A model generated the notes under the pieces. The model worked only from the letters and a program-made list of their open reading frames with translations. It did not search any database and was not told the origin of the DNA. Shown in pieces: positions 31,887 to 44,001 of a stretch of 64,000 nt of DNA. The position numbers were made by a program, and so were the translations under genes. This stretch comes from Rugalucina vietnamica (taxonomy: Eukaryota; Mollusca; Bivalvia; Lucinida; Lucinidae): positions 39,460,329 to 39,524,328 of the forward strand of contig OZ024880.1 in the NCBI GenBank assembly GCA_964017185.1, in the 5' to 3' direction. Positions within the stretch are counted from its first letter, which is position 1. Every line of letters begins with the position of its first letter.

Positions 31887-32925
31887 CTGTAACTGTAAAT
31901 ATAACAGAGATAGCAGTAGAATTGACTGACTTGGCCATCACAATATCTACCACATTGCCCTCCAATCTTTGTTCTAGTTCAGTCTTAGGAATATTAGACC
32001 TCGCAGTATGTGACCCTGTAACTGTAAATATAACAGAGATAGGAGTAGAATTGACTGACTTGGCCATCATAATATCTACCACATTGCCCTCCAATCTTTG
32101 TTCTAGTTCAGTCTTAGGAATATTAGACCTTGCAGGATGTGACCCTGTCACTGTAAATATAACAGAGATAGCAGTAAAATTGACTGACTTGGCCATCACA
32201 ATATCTACCAAATTGCCCTCCAATCTATGTTCTAGTTCAGTCTTAGGAATATTAGACCTTGCAGGATGTACCCCTGTAACTGTAAATATAACAGAGATAG
32301 CAGTAGAATTGACTGACTTGCCCATAACAATATCTACCACATTGCCCTCCAATCTTTGTTCTAGTTCAGTCTTAGGAATATTAGACCTTACAGGATGTGC
32401 CCCTGTAACTGTAAATATAACAGAGATAGCAGTAGAATTGACTGACTTGCCCATAACAATATCTACCACATTGCCCTCCAATCTTTGTTCTAGTTCAGTC
32501 TTAGGAATATTAGACCTTACAGGATGTGCCCCTGTAACTGCAAATATAACAGAGATAGCAGTAAAATTGACTGACTTGGCCATCACAATATCTACCACAT
32601 TGCCCTCCAATCTATGTTCTAGTTCAGTCTTAGGAATATTAGACCTTGCAGGATGTACCCCTGTAACTGTAAATATAACAGAGATAGCAGTAGAATTGAC
32701 TGACTTGCCCATAACAATATCTACCACATTGCCCTCCAATCTTTGTTCTAGTTCAGTCTTAGGAATATTAGACCTTACAGGATGTGCCCCTGTAACTGTA
32801 AATATAACAGAGATAGCAGTAGAATTGACTGACTTGCCCATAACAATATCTACCACATTGCCCTCCAATCTTTGTTCTAGTTCAGTCTTAGAATATTAGA
32901 CCTTGCAGGATGTGACCCTGTCATT
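31766..32925 (-). repeat. 129-bp x 9 in-frame tandem array of FN3-2 exon
   Basis: Nine units with acceptor junctions at 31886 and every 129 bp to 32918, the last shifted to 32917 by a 1-bp deletion. Each unit holds a TTTACAGTTACAG acceptor-like site plus the exon, but the donor occurs only in the copy nearest 31765. The unit is 43 codons without stops in the receptor frame. One frame on the opposite strand is also open over about 1.1 kb. Seven extra copies stay in frame. The outermost copy has lost one base in the run before its Pro-Lys codons and would stop early. Each copy carries an N-S-T glycosylation sequon. Confidence 0.95.
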
Positions 32926-33143
32926 GTAAAACATTGAAAATGAAATGAGCACCCCAGTCGTAACTCATATTGCAAATAAAATAACTTCCATTGCAAATAA
33001 ACATCAGAAATCCTATTTTTTTCCCTAGACAGTTATAAATATTCTGATAATTGAAAATTCAAAGACCAATTATAGGGATCAAACATGCCTTTTCATGCAT
33101 TAACATTTGAGGAAGTTGTTTGAACCTGAGGCCACCAATTTAC

Positions 33144-33294
33144 CTGCTGTCCTAACTTTATTGGAGACCAGACTTGGTAGCCCCACCCCGTTGGAGTTTC
33201 GGGCTCGAACCAGGAACAGGTAGGTTGTGTTGGGTTTCAGACCATCCACTGTATAACTCTCACGCTTCACAGAGTCACTGGCAACCACCCAGCC
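33144..33294 (-). CDS. robo: Robo exon 9: FN3-1, second half
   Basis: Phase 0 to 1. Encodes GWVVASDSVKRESYTVDGLKP, then NTTYLFLVRARNSNGVGLPS with the conserved FN3 Tyr, and SNKVRTAG. Acceptor TTTTCAG, donor GTAAAT. The split G codon joins in frame to any of the FN3-2 array acceptors downstream. Confidence 0.93.
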
Positions 33295-33422
33295 CTGAAA
33301 ATAAATTGTAGAAACATTGGTAGTTCAGATGCATTTGTGTAACCTTATAGACCATGGACTCATGATCAAGTGAGCTTCCCATTAATCGCCCAAATAGTCT
33401 AAAGAATCGTATGTAACATGTA

Positions 33423-33609
33423 CAGGTCAACCTCATTATAACGCTATCTTTGGGGTCCATGGAAACAGACCGTGTTATAAGTGAACCGTGTTATAATGAG
33501 GTTATTTACAATAGACATATAGCAAAATAATTAATTTGGGAGCCATGACATGGCCGTGTTATATTGAAAACCGCACTATAGTGAGGCGTGTTATAATGAG
33601 GTTGAACTG
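33423..33609. mobile_element. TA-flanked Tc1/mariner-like MITE, 187 bp
   Basis: TIR CAGGTCAACCTCATTATAAC to GTTATAATGAGGTTGAACTG, TA on both sides. Non-autonomous. Confidence 0.9.
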
Positions 33610-33827
33610 TATTGCCTTTGTGACCTAGACAAGTAGGCCAAAATCTTTTCTGACTCTTTTATTTTATACAATGTTGCTGTCACATATAAATTGATAATAT
33701 ACATGTAGCTTTTAAAGCATCTTATACTTTACTTTTGTAAGAAATCATCATTACTTAACCAGATTTCAAAAACATACTTTACCAATAACTGTAAAAAAAC
33801 AACAACAATAATTATCTTGATTTGTTT

Positions 33828-33990
33828 GTATTAAGGTTTAGTATCCAAGTCAACAATTTTTCAATCATGTCTAGACAGATCAAGCACTTGCTGGGTATAA
33901 ACCAGTATTAAGGGTTCGTACTTGCATCTTGCTCAAGGACACATCCCAGCGCCAGTGAGGTTCAGACCCAGGACCACTCGATTCAAAGAC
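33828..33990 (-). mobile_element. SINE copy, diverged
   Basis: TTAGTATCCAAGTCAACAATTTTTC, CTTGCTCAAGGACACATCCC and GTTCAGACCCAGGACCACTC follow the inverse SINE order; head truncated. Confidence 0.7.
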
Positions 33991-34035
33991 TGACAACAAC
34001 GAGGTCACCGATAATTTTTGAAAGCACCAACTTAC

Positions 34036-34220
34036 CTCTGTAGTTTTATAACCAAAGTACTCCACTTGGAATGCAAACACAGACGATGCCCCAACCTGAG
34101 TCCCCGGGGCCCAGGACAGATGGACAGAGGTGTCAGTCACCTGGCTGACCAACGGTTTAGTGGGTGGGTCTGGTAGGCTGGCTAGGGAGGGGGTACTTGA
34201 GAACTTCTGACCTTTATCAA
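34036..34220 (-). CDS. robo: Robo exon 8: FN3-1, first half
   Basis: Phase 1 to 0. A short linker (VDKGQKFSSTPSLASL) leads into PDPPTKPLVSQVTDTSVHLSW, an FN3 opening with the core Trp, and FAFQVEYFGYKTTE. Donor GTAAGT. The acceptor is preceded by a run of T (A-run at 34225-34240 on the plus strand) acting as polypyrimidine tract. Confidence 0.92.
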
Positions 34221-34434
34221 CTGTTAAAAAAAAAAAAAAACAACAAATTCCCCATTAAAAAGTACCACAAAATCATGGCTTCATAATTGGCATTTAAAAC
34301 ATGTTTTATGAAGCAACATAAGAAAATCTTTATTTTACAATCACCACATCTTTAATTTTACAATCGCCAAATTCAAGTTTACCTCTTCTTGTCTTAGCAA
34401 TCATTTTCATAACATTCCAAGGTAGACGACTCAC

Positions 34435-34524
34435 CTTCAACTTTGAGATAAGAGTCCCAGGTTGTTTCCCCTGCCTCACTAACAGCTTTACATGTGTAGA
34501 TGCCTGTGTCAGATATCTTCAAAT
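34435..34524 (-). CDS. robo: Robo exon 7: Ig5, C-terminal part
   Basis: Phase 1 to 1, 90 nt. Encodes DLKISDTGIYTCKAVSEAGE with the second Ig5 Cys, then TTWDSYLKVEG. Acceptor TTTTCAG, donor GTGAGT. It completes the fifth Ig domain. Confidence 0.92.
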
Positions 34525-34700
34525 CTGAAAATGAGATATCACAAATAGAGATATCTGAAAATCGGAAAAAGAGATCATGAATAACAAAGAAGAAACTTTA
34601 CAAGAAATCTTAATTTGTAAGTAATTATTTTCTAAAAAATAGTGAAATGAAATTCATCCAACAAATGTAGCAGATATCAATATTTTTTAATTAGATCTAC

Positions 34701-34922
34701 CTGATATCTGTAGCGTCCCTGAGTCCAGTTTGGTCAGTCTGGTATCTGTCATCAACAACGGCCTCCCATTCCTGTACCATCTGACGAGTGGGTCGGGCTC
34801 CCCCTCGGCCTGACACTGCAGCAGCGCCACCCCGTCAACTGGCAGGGTCTGGTTGTGCGGGCCTATCTTGATGATGGGAGGGGGTCGAGGGTCATGGGCT
34901 GGAAGACCAAAATCACCATCAG
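34701..34922 (-). CDS. robo: Robo exon 6: Ig5, most of domain
   Basis: Phase 1 to 1. Encodes DPRPPPIIKIGPHNQTLPVDG, then VALLQCQAEGEPDPLVRWYRNGRPLL and LDSGTLQIS. This matches the Robo Ig5 signature RPPP.I..GP.NQT..VDG. The acceptor chosen is TTTCAG at 34923-34928. A nearby CTTCCAG ending at 34905 is an alternative but would drop a few residues and break the phase. Confidence 0.93.
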
Positions 34923-34989
34923 CTGAAAGTTGAGCAATGAATGATGTGATGGTTAATGTGCTGTTAGTCAGAAGCAAAAACAGAAAGCA

Positions 34990-35920
34990 AAGGACAGTGT
35001 TCGCCAAAGTTTGTGAGACCTTGCAGGACACTCGGTCAGACAGAGTCGGATTTTCTGTCTGACCGAGCCAGTTTCTGTCTGACCGGAAAAATTGGCGATG
35101 TTCCTAAATCGCGTTCTCGACCCTTGAGTTGGGTCAAGATCTGAAAGGCATGGAAAACATTATCAAATTTAAGACCCTTTTAGCAATATACTATTGATAA
35201 AAAAGATGAATGGCATAGGTACAAGTTGAATGGGTCTTTTTTGATTTCATTTTTCTCATTTGGTCTCTCATTTCTCCTATTCCGAGTCATTAAGACAGTC
35301 TCAGTTTATTTGGAAGGCAACACTGGCTCAGTCCTAAGACACTGTTTGTTTGGCATTGCCCTGACCAAGGATCTCACGTAAGGGGTCTTTCGGTCGCCGT
35401 TTTTATTGTGTTTTACGCTTTTGTCAAAAGTTAAAACTTGTCAGATTACCTTGCAAATCATAAGATTTTAAGCTTAAAATCAAGAAAGACTAGCGGTTGT
35501 CATGCCCAATATCGATGTTTGTTCGCATGAATATCAATCATTGTCCGAAAGCAAGTAGCTCATGCGCTCTGGCCGAAAGCCTTTCCATGATTTATAAAAA
35601 ACATAAAAAATCTCTGCCGATATCGGCAAAGCTATGAGCTGTCAAACTCAATGATGATGCGCGCGCAGATGGTCGCTCCGCCTGCTCGCTTTTGATTGGT
35701 TGTCTAAATATATTCGGTCTGGTTCACAATATTTTACTTCGATAGATCGCATATATTTTGCGACATTGAAGACCAGTCAAAATAAAACCGAATCGAAAAA
35801 AATGAACCAAAACGGTCAGTTTCGGGACGTTACGCTCCAAATAAATTCCGGGCCATTTCGACCAAAAAATGGCGTCGGTCACAGTGTCCTGCGTTCAGAA
35901 ATTATTCGCCGGCCCAGGGC
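34990..35920. other. Possible inverted-repeat element upstream of exon 6
   Basis: GCAGGACACTCGGTCAGAC near 35023 and an inverse-like GTGACAGTGTCCTGCGTTC near 35878 could be imperfect ends. The inside includes TCTGTCTGACCGAGCCAG repeats. No transposase recognised. Confidence 0.3.
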
Positions 35921-36009
35921 ATTTTTTATCGGTCATGTCCGGCGGTCCGACGAGATTTGGCAAAGACTGAAAGGAAGAAATCAAACTGAAAATACATTAT
36001 TTGTAACTT

Positions 36010-36330
36010 AAAAAGATTGGAACTATTTTGAGGAAGATGTCTCGTCATCAGCAGGAAATCTGACTAACTGGCATGAACATAAACATGCATTCTTGAAAAG
36101 GATGCATTAGCTGAAAATGGAAAGAAAGAGCCTGCAATTACTTCATCAGGAAAACATGACCAAGAAATGTATACCCCCTCAAACCCCACTTTTATATAGA
36201 ATATCAGGGGTTTGATCCAAAACATACATTGTGGGTACTCGTTAGAACCGCCTTGGTACTCACAATGTGAGTTTTGAGTGAAAATATTTAAAAAAAAATC
36301 AAAATTTTTCAAATGAAATTTTCAATATTT
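36010..36330 (-). repeat. Interspersed repeat family C
   Basis: CATCAGGAAAACATGACCAA, CCCCTCAAACCCCACTTTTA and CATTGTGGGTACTCGTTAGA are shared, in inverse or same order, with 41040-41140 and 42715-42880. Confidence 0.6.
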
Positions 36331-36650
36331 GCTTCTGAAAATTGCATGGGCGTGTTTTCGAAATGTAAAAGGCTTTTTTTTTTCTTTTTTTTTTTCTAAA
36401 AATCCTCCCATTTTCTTTTGTCTGGAGAACTACTTTACTTACTTAAGTACAGACAGCTAATTGAAATCAATTAAAATCTTCTTGCAAACTATTTGAGCTT
36501 ACACATGGCCACAGACAATCAAATTTTAGCAGACTGAAAAAATTGATGTAGCAAATTGAGCTAAACAAAAGACTAGATTTCAATGTGTGAGTGAAAGGCA
36601 AACCATGTGAAAAGTACAGGCTGAGGAGTGTCTTCATTTGAATACAATTT

Positions 36651-36885
36651 AAGCCTGTGCATGAGAAAACCAACAATTTGGGTTTCCGACCAGGTCCGAC
36701 ACAAACCAGGCTGTACAGTCACAGAAGATGGCTAGAAGCTTGAAATTTCGGATTTAAGAAGAAGAGAAATTGTACTATCCGTGTAGCAAAAACAAAGGCG
36801 CTGATCAGCTTCGCAGTTACTGCGAAGCTGATCTGCGCCTTTGTTTTCGCATAGGCAAAAATCCGGTTTTCTCACAATGCGGCTC
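36651..36885. mobile_element. 235-bp MITE (family A) copy 11
   Basis: 235 bp, AAGCCTGTGCATGAGAAAAC to GGTTTTCTCACAATGCGGCTC, ATTT on both sides, intact central palindrome. Confidence 0.9.
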
Positions 36886-37243
36886 ATTTAATAGTGGCTT
36901 TTTGTTTGTTTTCTGACATGCAGTGGCTTTCAGAGTGCAAGAAAGAAAAAAATGAAACTAAGCACATATGTTAATCTCATTTTGAAAACAGTTGTAAATG
37001 CTTTTCTAATTTTCTTTTCATCTCATGTAACATCTGAGCTGCCGAGCTAGGAAATAATTTTCTTCCAGTTACACAATTACACAAAGGAATCTAATTAACC
37101 AAGTTATTAAATAACCTAATTGTTTTAGATGGAGTTATCATTGGCTTGTTAAGTTGGTATCTTTCGTTTGAAGAATGAACATATAGCTTTGACTGTGGTA
37201 CTCCCACAGCCTTCCCTATTATTCTACATGCATATGAGGCTAA

Positions 37244-38002
37244 AGTCCAATTCGCATGCGCCAAAAATACACACGTGTAAATATACTCCGGTGTGCAAAT
37301 TTTACTCGGGGTAAGTAAATGGCGCATGCGAACGCAAATACACACCGGAGTATATTTACATATGGGTAAATTAACTCCTGGGTCTGACCAGATGCAAATT
37401 TTATTTTTACAAATACACACGTGTAAATTTACTATTATGTCCCATGCGAACGCAAAGTAAAATTTACCCATGAGTATTTTTATTTCAAGTCAATATTCTG
37501 CTTTTAGATAACAAATTTTCACTTTTTTTTTGTTCCTAACTGATCATATGACAGTTGCTGAAACTGTGGACATTGTTGCTAAATAAGAGTTTATTGCCAT
37601 TCATCACATTTTAGATCATATGGAGTGCAAACAGCCACACTATTTCTTCATCATTCTTGGTTAGGGTTCTTGGGGCATTTTAACAGTAATTCCTTGTAAA
37701 AGGATGAAAAAAGGGAACTGTATAACTGCTAAGGTTATGCCTGACCATTACATGACTCCCCTCTGCTGCCAAAGTCTACATGAACACCTTGAAGCAGCCT
37801 CTTCTTGTTTTGCAAATACAGAAAACTTAAATGAACAGGTTTTAATCCAGAGATGATAAATTTACCTACAAAAATACTCCTGGCGATAAAAACCATGCGA
37901 ACGCAATTTAAATTTACTCTCAGGTTGATTTGCACACCGGAGTATAAATACACACCGGAGTATATTTACACGCGTGTATTTTTGGCGCATGCGAATTGGA
38001 CT
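37244..38002. mobile_element. PIF/Harbinger-like MITE, 759 bp, TAA target site
   Basis: TIR about 50 bp: AGTCCAATTCGCATGCGCCA at the left and its inverse at the right, flanked by TAA (37241-37243 and 38003-38005). Internal copies of ACACCGGAGTATATTTACA and CATGCGAACGCAAA. No transposase; the open frame at 37091-37471 is repeat sequence. A truncated relative is at 60262-60458. Confidence 0.88.
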
Positions 38003-38545
38003 TAAGAGTTAACAACAAAATTTTACATTTCTCAAAAACTATGATATTGAGACAAGAGTCCCAAGGGTCATTTTAGAGTCCTAGTGTCCTGAGAGTCATT
38101 TTAACATTCTGATATAGCTTAACATGATGCTTTTTTTTCTGAATTTTGCATGACTGTCTGATGTGAATTGAAATATTCCTTTGTAAACCTGCTCTGGCAG
38201 ACAGATAAACAGAATCCAAATGGTCAGAATGGCAACAATCTAGCTTTATAACACCAATGGTATGTCTGAGGGTATAATGGCCAATTATTGTTACCAAGTC
38301 ATACAAACACTTCACCATATTAGCTTTAGCTTACAGAAAACCTGCCTTTCTTTATCATGCCAGACACAACCCCCACCCCCCAGAAAATGGCTGAGCTACA
38401 TGAACTGGCTAGAAAGATAATCGGATATACATGTATCTTGTTGTCAAGGCAAAACATACTACAATAACAACTAGATGAGGATTTCTTTGCAATAAATACA
38501 TCAGCTGTATTCATTTCTGCCCAAAGCATGCTTTCTCAAATGTAT

Positions 38546-38780
38546 GAGCCGCCCCATGGGAAAAACCAACAATCTCCATATGCGAAAACAAAGGCACAGA
38601 TCAGCTTCGCAGTTACTGCGAAGCTGATCAGTGCCTTTGTTTTCGCAACATGGATAGTACAATTCCTCCACTTTCTAAATGCAAAATTTCCAGCCTCTAG
38701 CCATCTTCTGAGACTGTACAGGCCGGTTTGTGTCATACCTGTTAGGAAACCACATTGTTGGTTTTCCCACGAGGCGGCTC
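38546..38780. mobile_element. 235-bp MITE (family A) copy 12
   Basis: GAGCCGCCCCATGGGAAAAA to GGTTTTCCCACGAGGCGGCTC, GTAT/GTAA flanks. Confidence 0.9.
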
Positions 38781-41020
38781 GTAATGATGTAGACTTCTAG
38801 AGATGATAGCATTCATCTGGACATGCTTATAAACATCTTACACCAATTTAGAAAATGTTTACACAAAGCTTATTCTTATATCCTACCCCTTATAATAATA
38901 TCCTATTATCCATTAGGGAAGAATATTACCTGAAGTGTTGCTATTTGACTGTGGCATTTCGTGAAACAATTATCAATAATTATCATATTATCCTAGACCT
39001 AACACTCTTTCTACATTATTTATAATTCAATAATGTAGTTTTGAAATGTTTCTTTGAGTTTAAAAAGCCATTTTGTTTGAACAGAAGCATGTTTTGAGAG
39101 TGCATTAGTACATTGAAAATATCTCTTCTTGAAGAAGTGTTTTTCATGCTTTCTGAAATGAGAAAATAACAATCTTGTGGATTCTAATAGCAGCAATAAT
39201 TGTTGCTGTTGTTTTTTTTCTAAAGGGTCTTTGCTTCTTCTGACAAAAACACTGTCAAAGGATTCACAGTTTTGGCCTTTATGTGCCTTCACAGTTCTAC
39301 AAAAGTTCATTTTTATCGGTATCCATTTCACTTAGAAGAGGAACTGCAGATCCTCAGCAAGCTTAACTGCAACTATGTTTTTTTTGTGTTTTTTATAAAA
39401 TGTTGAAAGATGTAATTTATCAAATTTAAAACAAAGGGCACAAAGGGAGCCATGATTCAAAATTCAATTTTGCTGATGAAGCGATTGGGAGCTTAATACT
39501 TTCAATAAAATCAACCTTAATGAATTCCGCCTAATCGCCTAATCCGCATAGAACCCAAGACCACTATATGCTAATTTTTCACAGATTTAATTAAGAATGA
39601 TTTCTTAAACTTTATAAGCCTCTTGATATTGTCATTATAATAGCCAAATAATAAAGACAAGCGTGAAACAACAAGAGATGCCATGGGTTTCAGAGAGAAT
39701 ATTAAAGATTATCAAATATTTGCAGATTTCATCGAAATTAGATTTTTGATGAGGAGACAAAATTTAGTGGGCCAATCATGGAAAAATTGCACTTGAGGGT
39801 GAGCGTTTTTTATCCAAATCTAGGGACATATTTTTTGCTGTGCATATCATTTGATCATACACAACATAGTTTTTAATACATGAGCTACTGCCACAAAAAA
39901 TGTTCAATGTTAGGATACAATAAGGTCTTAGCAAGAAGAAGTCATTTTGTTGTGTGGTTATGTCTCAAAAGACAGTCTCTTTTTTTTTTCCTAATTTTGA
40001 CAAGTTTCAAGTTATTTATCACTTTTTATTCAATTACATTTTTTCTATCACTGACAGTTATGGAAACATCTTGGCTTTCTAGGGAATCGGTTGGTTTGAT
40101 AATGGTTTCTGATAGCTCTAAAAATGTTTTTTGTTCTTATTATCCCCATCAAGTTTAAATGCTATTATGCCTGTGCTTAAAGGCCTTCTTTTCAGTTCTT
40201 TACTTTTTAGCAGTCCAATTCCTACTACAAACTCTGAAACAGTAATAAAATTCAGACAAATATTTTACATAAAACAAAAAAAAGCTACATATGACTCCTC
40301 AAGTACCAGACTATTACAGAAAAGTAATTTATTCTTCATAAATATTGCTCAAAGGACCACAATGTCAACCTCTTAGAACAGTTTAATGTCTTCATAAGTG
40401 TTATAAAATATTACCCCATTATGTTTTATAGTCATATGCAATCTAGTACCACTTATTCAAAGTGGAAGGACCAAATAAATCATGATTTTTTTTTTTACTA
40501 CTTTTTTTGTCCCACATTATGTTTCCTACTTGTTACCAGTGATAAATAATTTTACTGCAATGTAAGCAGACATGTTACAAATTATAAATTAAGTATTCGT
40601 CCCAGGGCGACAAAACACTTCCTGTGTGGCTGCATTAAAGTGAGGGCAATGGGCTTTTAATTGATAGAAAAACTGCTACTGTTAGCAGAAAACATGTCAG
40701 TAAAAAAAAAAAAAAAATAATAATGAAAGGAAGTGTATTTTACTTATATGTGTTTAGAAAGCAACATTGTGATAAAACCAGAATGCTATTAATAAAATAA
40801 CATTTTTTTTGTTTTTGCATTATAATGATTGGGTCGGCTTCATGTTGCCAGGTCTGTCGGGTCACTGATGAGGCTTTAGTAGTGAAAGTGTTGAACAGGC
40901 CATCCCTTTTCTCTTTTATATTTTCCCTGCTCTTGAAAGAACTAATTTTTTTTCTTTTGTTCAGTCAATTATCTACTAGAATGAATTCTACCAATTTTGA
41001 CGATTGTCAGGATCCAACAA
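38781..41020. other. Intron sequence without recognised features
   Basis: AT-rich DNA in the 9.1-kb intron between exons 5 and 6. Only mononucleotide runs and short AT repeats were seen. Confidence 0.5.
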
Positions 41021-41140
41021 AGAACCGCCAAAAAAAAAAAAGAAAAATATTATACTCCTGCATACTCCAGTTTTACTATATGAAAGTGGGGTTTAAGGGG
41101 GCATTCATTGCACGGGCATGTTTTCCTGATGCTTGAGATA
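41020..41140 (+). repeat. Interspersed repeat family C fragment
   Basis: TTTTACTATATGAAAGTGGG..GCATGTTTTCCTGATG matches the inverse of 36125-36200. Confidence 0.55.
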
Positions 41141-41819
41141 ACATGAATTTACAAAGATTTCAGACCTGTAAGGACTTTTTGAACATCAAAAACAATGCTA
41201 GAAAACAGTCACATGTGAAAATACAGAGGTTCTGCAAAACTACTTTTATAAGGAGTACAGTGTTAAACGGACCAAGCTGTATAGTTTTGGCATGTTTTAC
41301 AAAAGATCTGTTATTTCTGACGTACTGTGAAATGTATCTGTAGCAGCGTTAATTATAGACTAGCTACTAGTCTGATAAATAAGTTTTTGCCTTTTTTTGT
41401 AAATCTAAATTTTCTTTTCTTGAAAGGTAAAGCACGAAATATTTTCTGATGTACATATCTGGGCTAGATTTATCAGACTAGTATTCTCCGAAAATGCTCT
41501 GAGAGGAATTTCTGCTGTGATTGACATTTATTAGCCTCATATCTGATAACAGCCCCAACTCCAATTTGTTTATTTATCTGAGTTTTAATGGTCTACAGGT
41601 GATGCCATGCAGCTCAAAGAGGAAAACCACAGAAGTTTTTTTCTTCAGTTTACCCAGCAATTAGCAGCATTAATATTTACATGAATTCAAGTGAAGTGTC
41701 AGGATGTAGGAGCCAAAGACGTATTGATATAAGAAAACAAAATCAAGCTTATTTCTTACATAACAAAATTGATATTTGTTTAAACATGTTTTAATCAAAA
41801 TAAAGATGCAAATATATCT

Positions 41820-41949
41820 GAGCCTTCGCATGAGAAAAACAACTGTCTGGGTTTCCCACCAGGTCCGACACAAACCAGCCTGTAAGGTAGCTGATCTGCG
41901 CCTTTGGTTTCGCATAATGTAGGTTGTTGGTTTTCTGATGCAGTGGCTC
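41820..41949. mobile_element. 235-bp MITE (family A) copy 13, internal deletion
   Basis: 130 bp, both TIRs kept (GAGCCTTCGCATGAGAAAAA ... GCAGTGGCTC), ATCT on both sides, central part deleted. Confidence 0.85.
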
Positions 41950-42582
41950 ATCTATGAACTTTTTATCACAAAAGCTGCACAGAAAATACAGATCTAGCTT
42001 TTGAAGAAAAATATGTTCATTTGTTCCAGTCTTTGCTGCTATCAGTTGCAGCATAAACAATTGGCCATAAATTCTTATCTCTGATCAGCAACTAGCAGGT
42101 TGTTCTGACAGTAATTGGTGGGATCAGATTACTCCAGAATTACCCCGTCAGAAGTGGAAGGGGAATATTTTGCTTGGGACTAGGCGTTAAAATCGAGACA
42201 GAGGAGAAGACCCATATTATGTCCATATGATATACGTTTTATATAAAAAGATTTTTACTTTTGTAAATTTGTCATTTTAACGCCTAGTGGCTAGGCTACG
42301 TTAATTACTGAACATGTGGAAAAACTATTTATATCTATAGCTTCTGTCACTCATCTTTTCTTGCACCCTTTTCTCAAATTAACTATCCATTCTTTAAAGA
42401 AAAGTATACATTACACATGCAAACAAAACCTTGCCGATTAGCAAATGACTTGGAATAAGACAAAAATACTGCTATAACATGGGTTTTTTTTTAAAAAAAG
42501 GTGTACCTTTTGAAACAAAACAATAATTGTTTTTCAAGTTGCATTGCTGTACATATGAACATAATTTTACCACTTAAGTTTA

Positions 42583-42583
<1 letters not shown>

Positions 42584-42639
<56 letters not shown>
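42584..42639. repeat. A56 homopolymer
   Basis: Uninterrupted 56-A run. The Phe-rich open frame on the minus strand is an artefact of it. Length may be a sequencing estimate. Confidence 0.95.
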
Positions 42640-42641
<2 letters not shown>

Positions 42642-42714
42642 GAAAATTTTCTGAAGCTGTAAAAAGTTGAACATTTTAGTTGAAATTTTTTAATATTTTT
42701 CTTGTTTTTGGTCA

Positions 42715-42880
42715 AAACATTGATTGTGGGTACACATTAGAACCATCTCACCTAAGCAGTTCTAAGGAGTACCCACAATCTGTTTTGGATCAAAAATAAG
42801 AAATCATGCCCCAGTTTACTATATAAAATGGGTTGTAATGGGGTATTCATTAGACAGACATGTTTTCTTAAATCGTCAAA
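42715..42880 (+). repeat. Interspersed repeat family C fragment with small hairpin
   Basis: GATTGTGGGTACACATTAGA and the inverse GTACCCACAATC 50 bp on; GTTTACTATATAAAATGGGT as in the other C copies. Confidence 0.6.
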
Positions 42881-43365
42881 GTTACCCTTGAAATGCATTT
42901 TCATCAAAAATCTGTCTTTGAATCATTACCCTGCATTTATATTCTGATTCAGAATCAATGATGATCAACATATCAGCACAATACTAAAACTGCAAAAAAT
43001 AAATGCCAAAAAACTAATTTGCAAATGCAAAAAATAAAGGAGAAAAAAAGCAATTTGATTTCAAGTCATGCTAGGAAGGGTGAAGAAAGCTGTTAGGTGA
43101 TAATAGCTTAAGTTAATAGAATTTCTGTTATGTGAAGATGAGCAAAAACTAATGTGATGACAGGATGATATCAAAAATAATGACTGCCAGAATTAAAAAG
43201 CAATTATATCTTATTGCTTTTCCAATAATTCCTTCCTAATTCCATCAGTACCAAACCTTTGACTTGAGTAATATGCAAATTGTGGTGCAATAGCTTCATA
43301 AATGGCATATTTGAATCTGCATTTGATGATTAACTGCAAATCTTACTCATTTGAAGAACACATTT

Positions 43366-43599
43366 GAGCCGCCTCATGGGAAAACCAACAATCTGCATAG
43401 GCGAAAACAAAGACGCAGATCAGCTTCGCGGTAACCGCGAAGCTGATCAGCGCCTTTGTTTTCGCTACTCGGATAGTACAATTCTTCTTCTACATAAATC
43501 CGAAATTTCAAGCTTCTAGCTCTTTTCTGTGCTTGAACAGGCCGGTTTGTGTCGGACCTGTTCGGAAACCACATTGTTGGTTTTCACACGAGGCGGCTC
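43366..43599. mobile_element. 235-bp MITE (family A) copy 14
   Basis: GAGCCGCCTCATGGGAAAAC to GGTTTTCACACGAGGCGGCTC, ATTT on both sides, perfect central palindrome. Confidence 0.92.
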
Positions 43600-43677
43600 A
43601 TTTCTCTAAAAGGAGCAAGAGAAAGGATTCTGACACAGAATTTAACTGCACAAGCTAAGAAGTATAGAAATATCCAA

Positions 43678-43835
43678 GGCGGATTTTCGCCTATTTAGAA
43701 ACAAAGGCGCGTGCAGTAACTGCACGCTGATCAGCGCCTTTGTTTTCACTACACGTATAGTACAATCCCTCCTTTTCTTAAATCCGAAATTCCAAGCTTC
43801 TAGCCTATTTTTCAGACTGTACAGGTCGGTTTGTG
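43678..43835. mobile_element. 235-bp MITE (family A) copy 15, both ends missing
   Basis: Internal segment only (CGGATTTTCGCCTATTTAGA ... ACAGGTCGGTTTGTG), about 160 bp upstream of the exon 5 donor side. Confidence 0.75.
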
Positions 43836-44001
43836 TAGCAAAACTAGCCTTAAATGACCATATTTGGGGTCCAACAATGATCTGTATTATGTTATAAAAT
43901 CTTGTTGTATTGAAACATGTTATGAAGGAGTCCAGGTGTATAAACAGATGCTTATGATTATAAGCCTGTGCTAGAAAACCATATATCTTCATTTTACTAA
44001 C

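Noticed and set aside
31793..32899. Plus-strand open frame of 368 codons over the FN3-2 array
   Set aside because: It follows from a 129-bp unit with no stops in that frame. The coding signal (FN3 similarity, splice sites, phases) is on the minus strand.
34906..34922. Alternative acceptor for exon 6 at CTTCCAG (34906-34912)
   Set aside because: It would leave the exon out of phase with exon 5; TTTCAG at 34923 keeps phase 1 to 1.
35700..36011. 103-codon plus-strand frame
   Set aside because: No recognisable domain; lies in a possible inverted-repeat element with no splice or coding support.
42491..42715. Phe-rich protein
   Set aside because: Produced by the A56 homopolymer.
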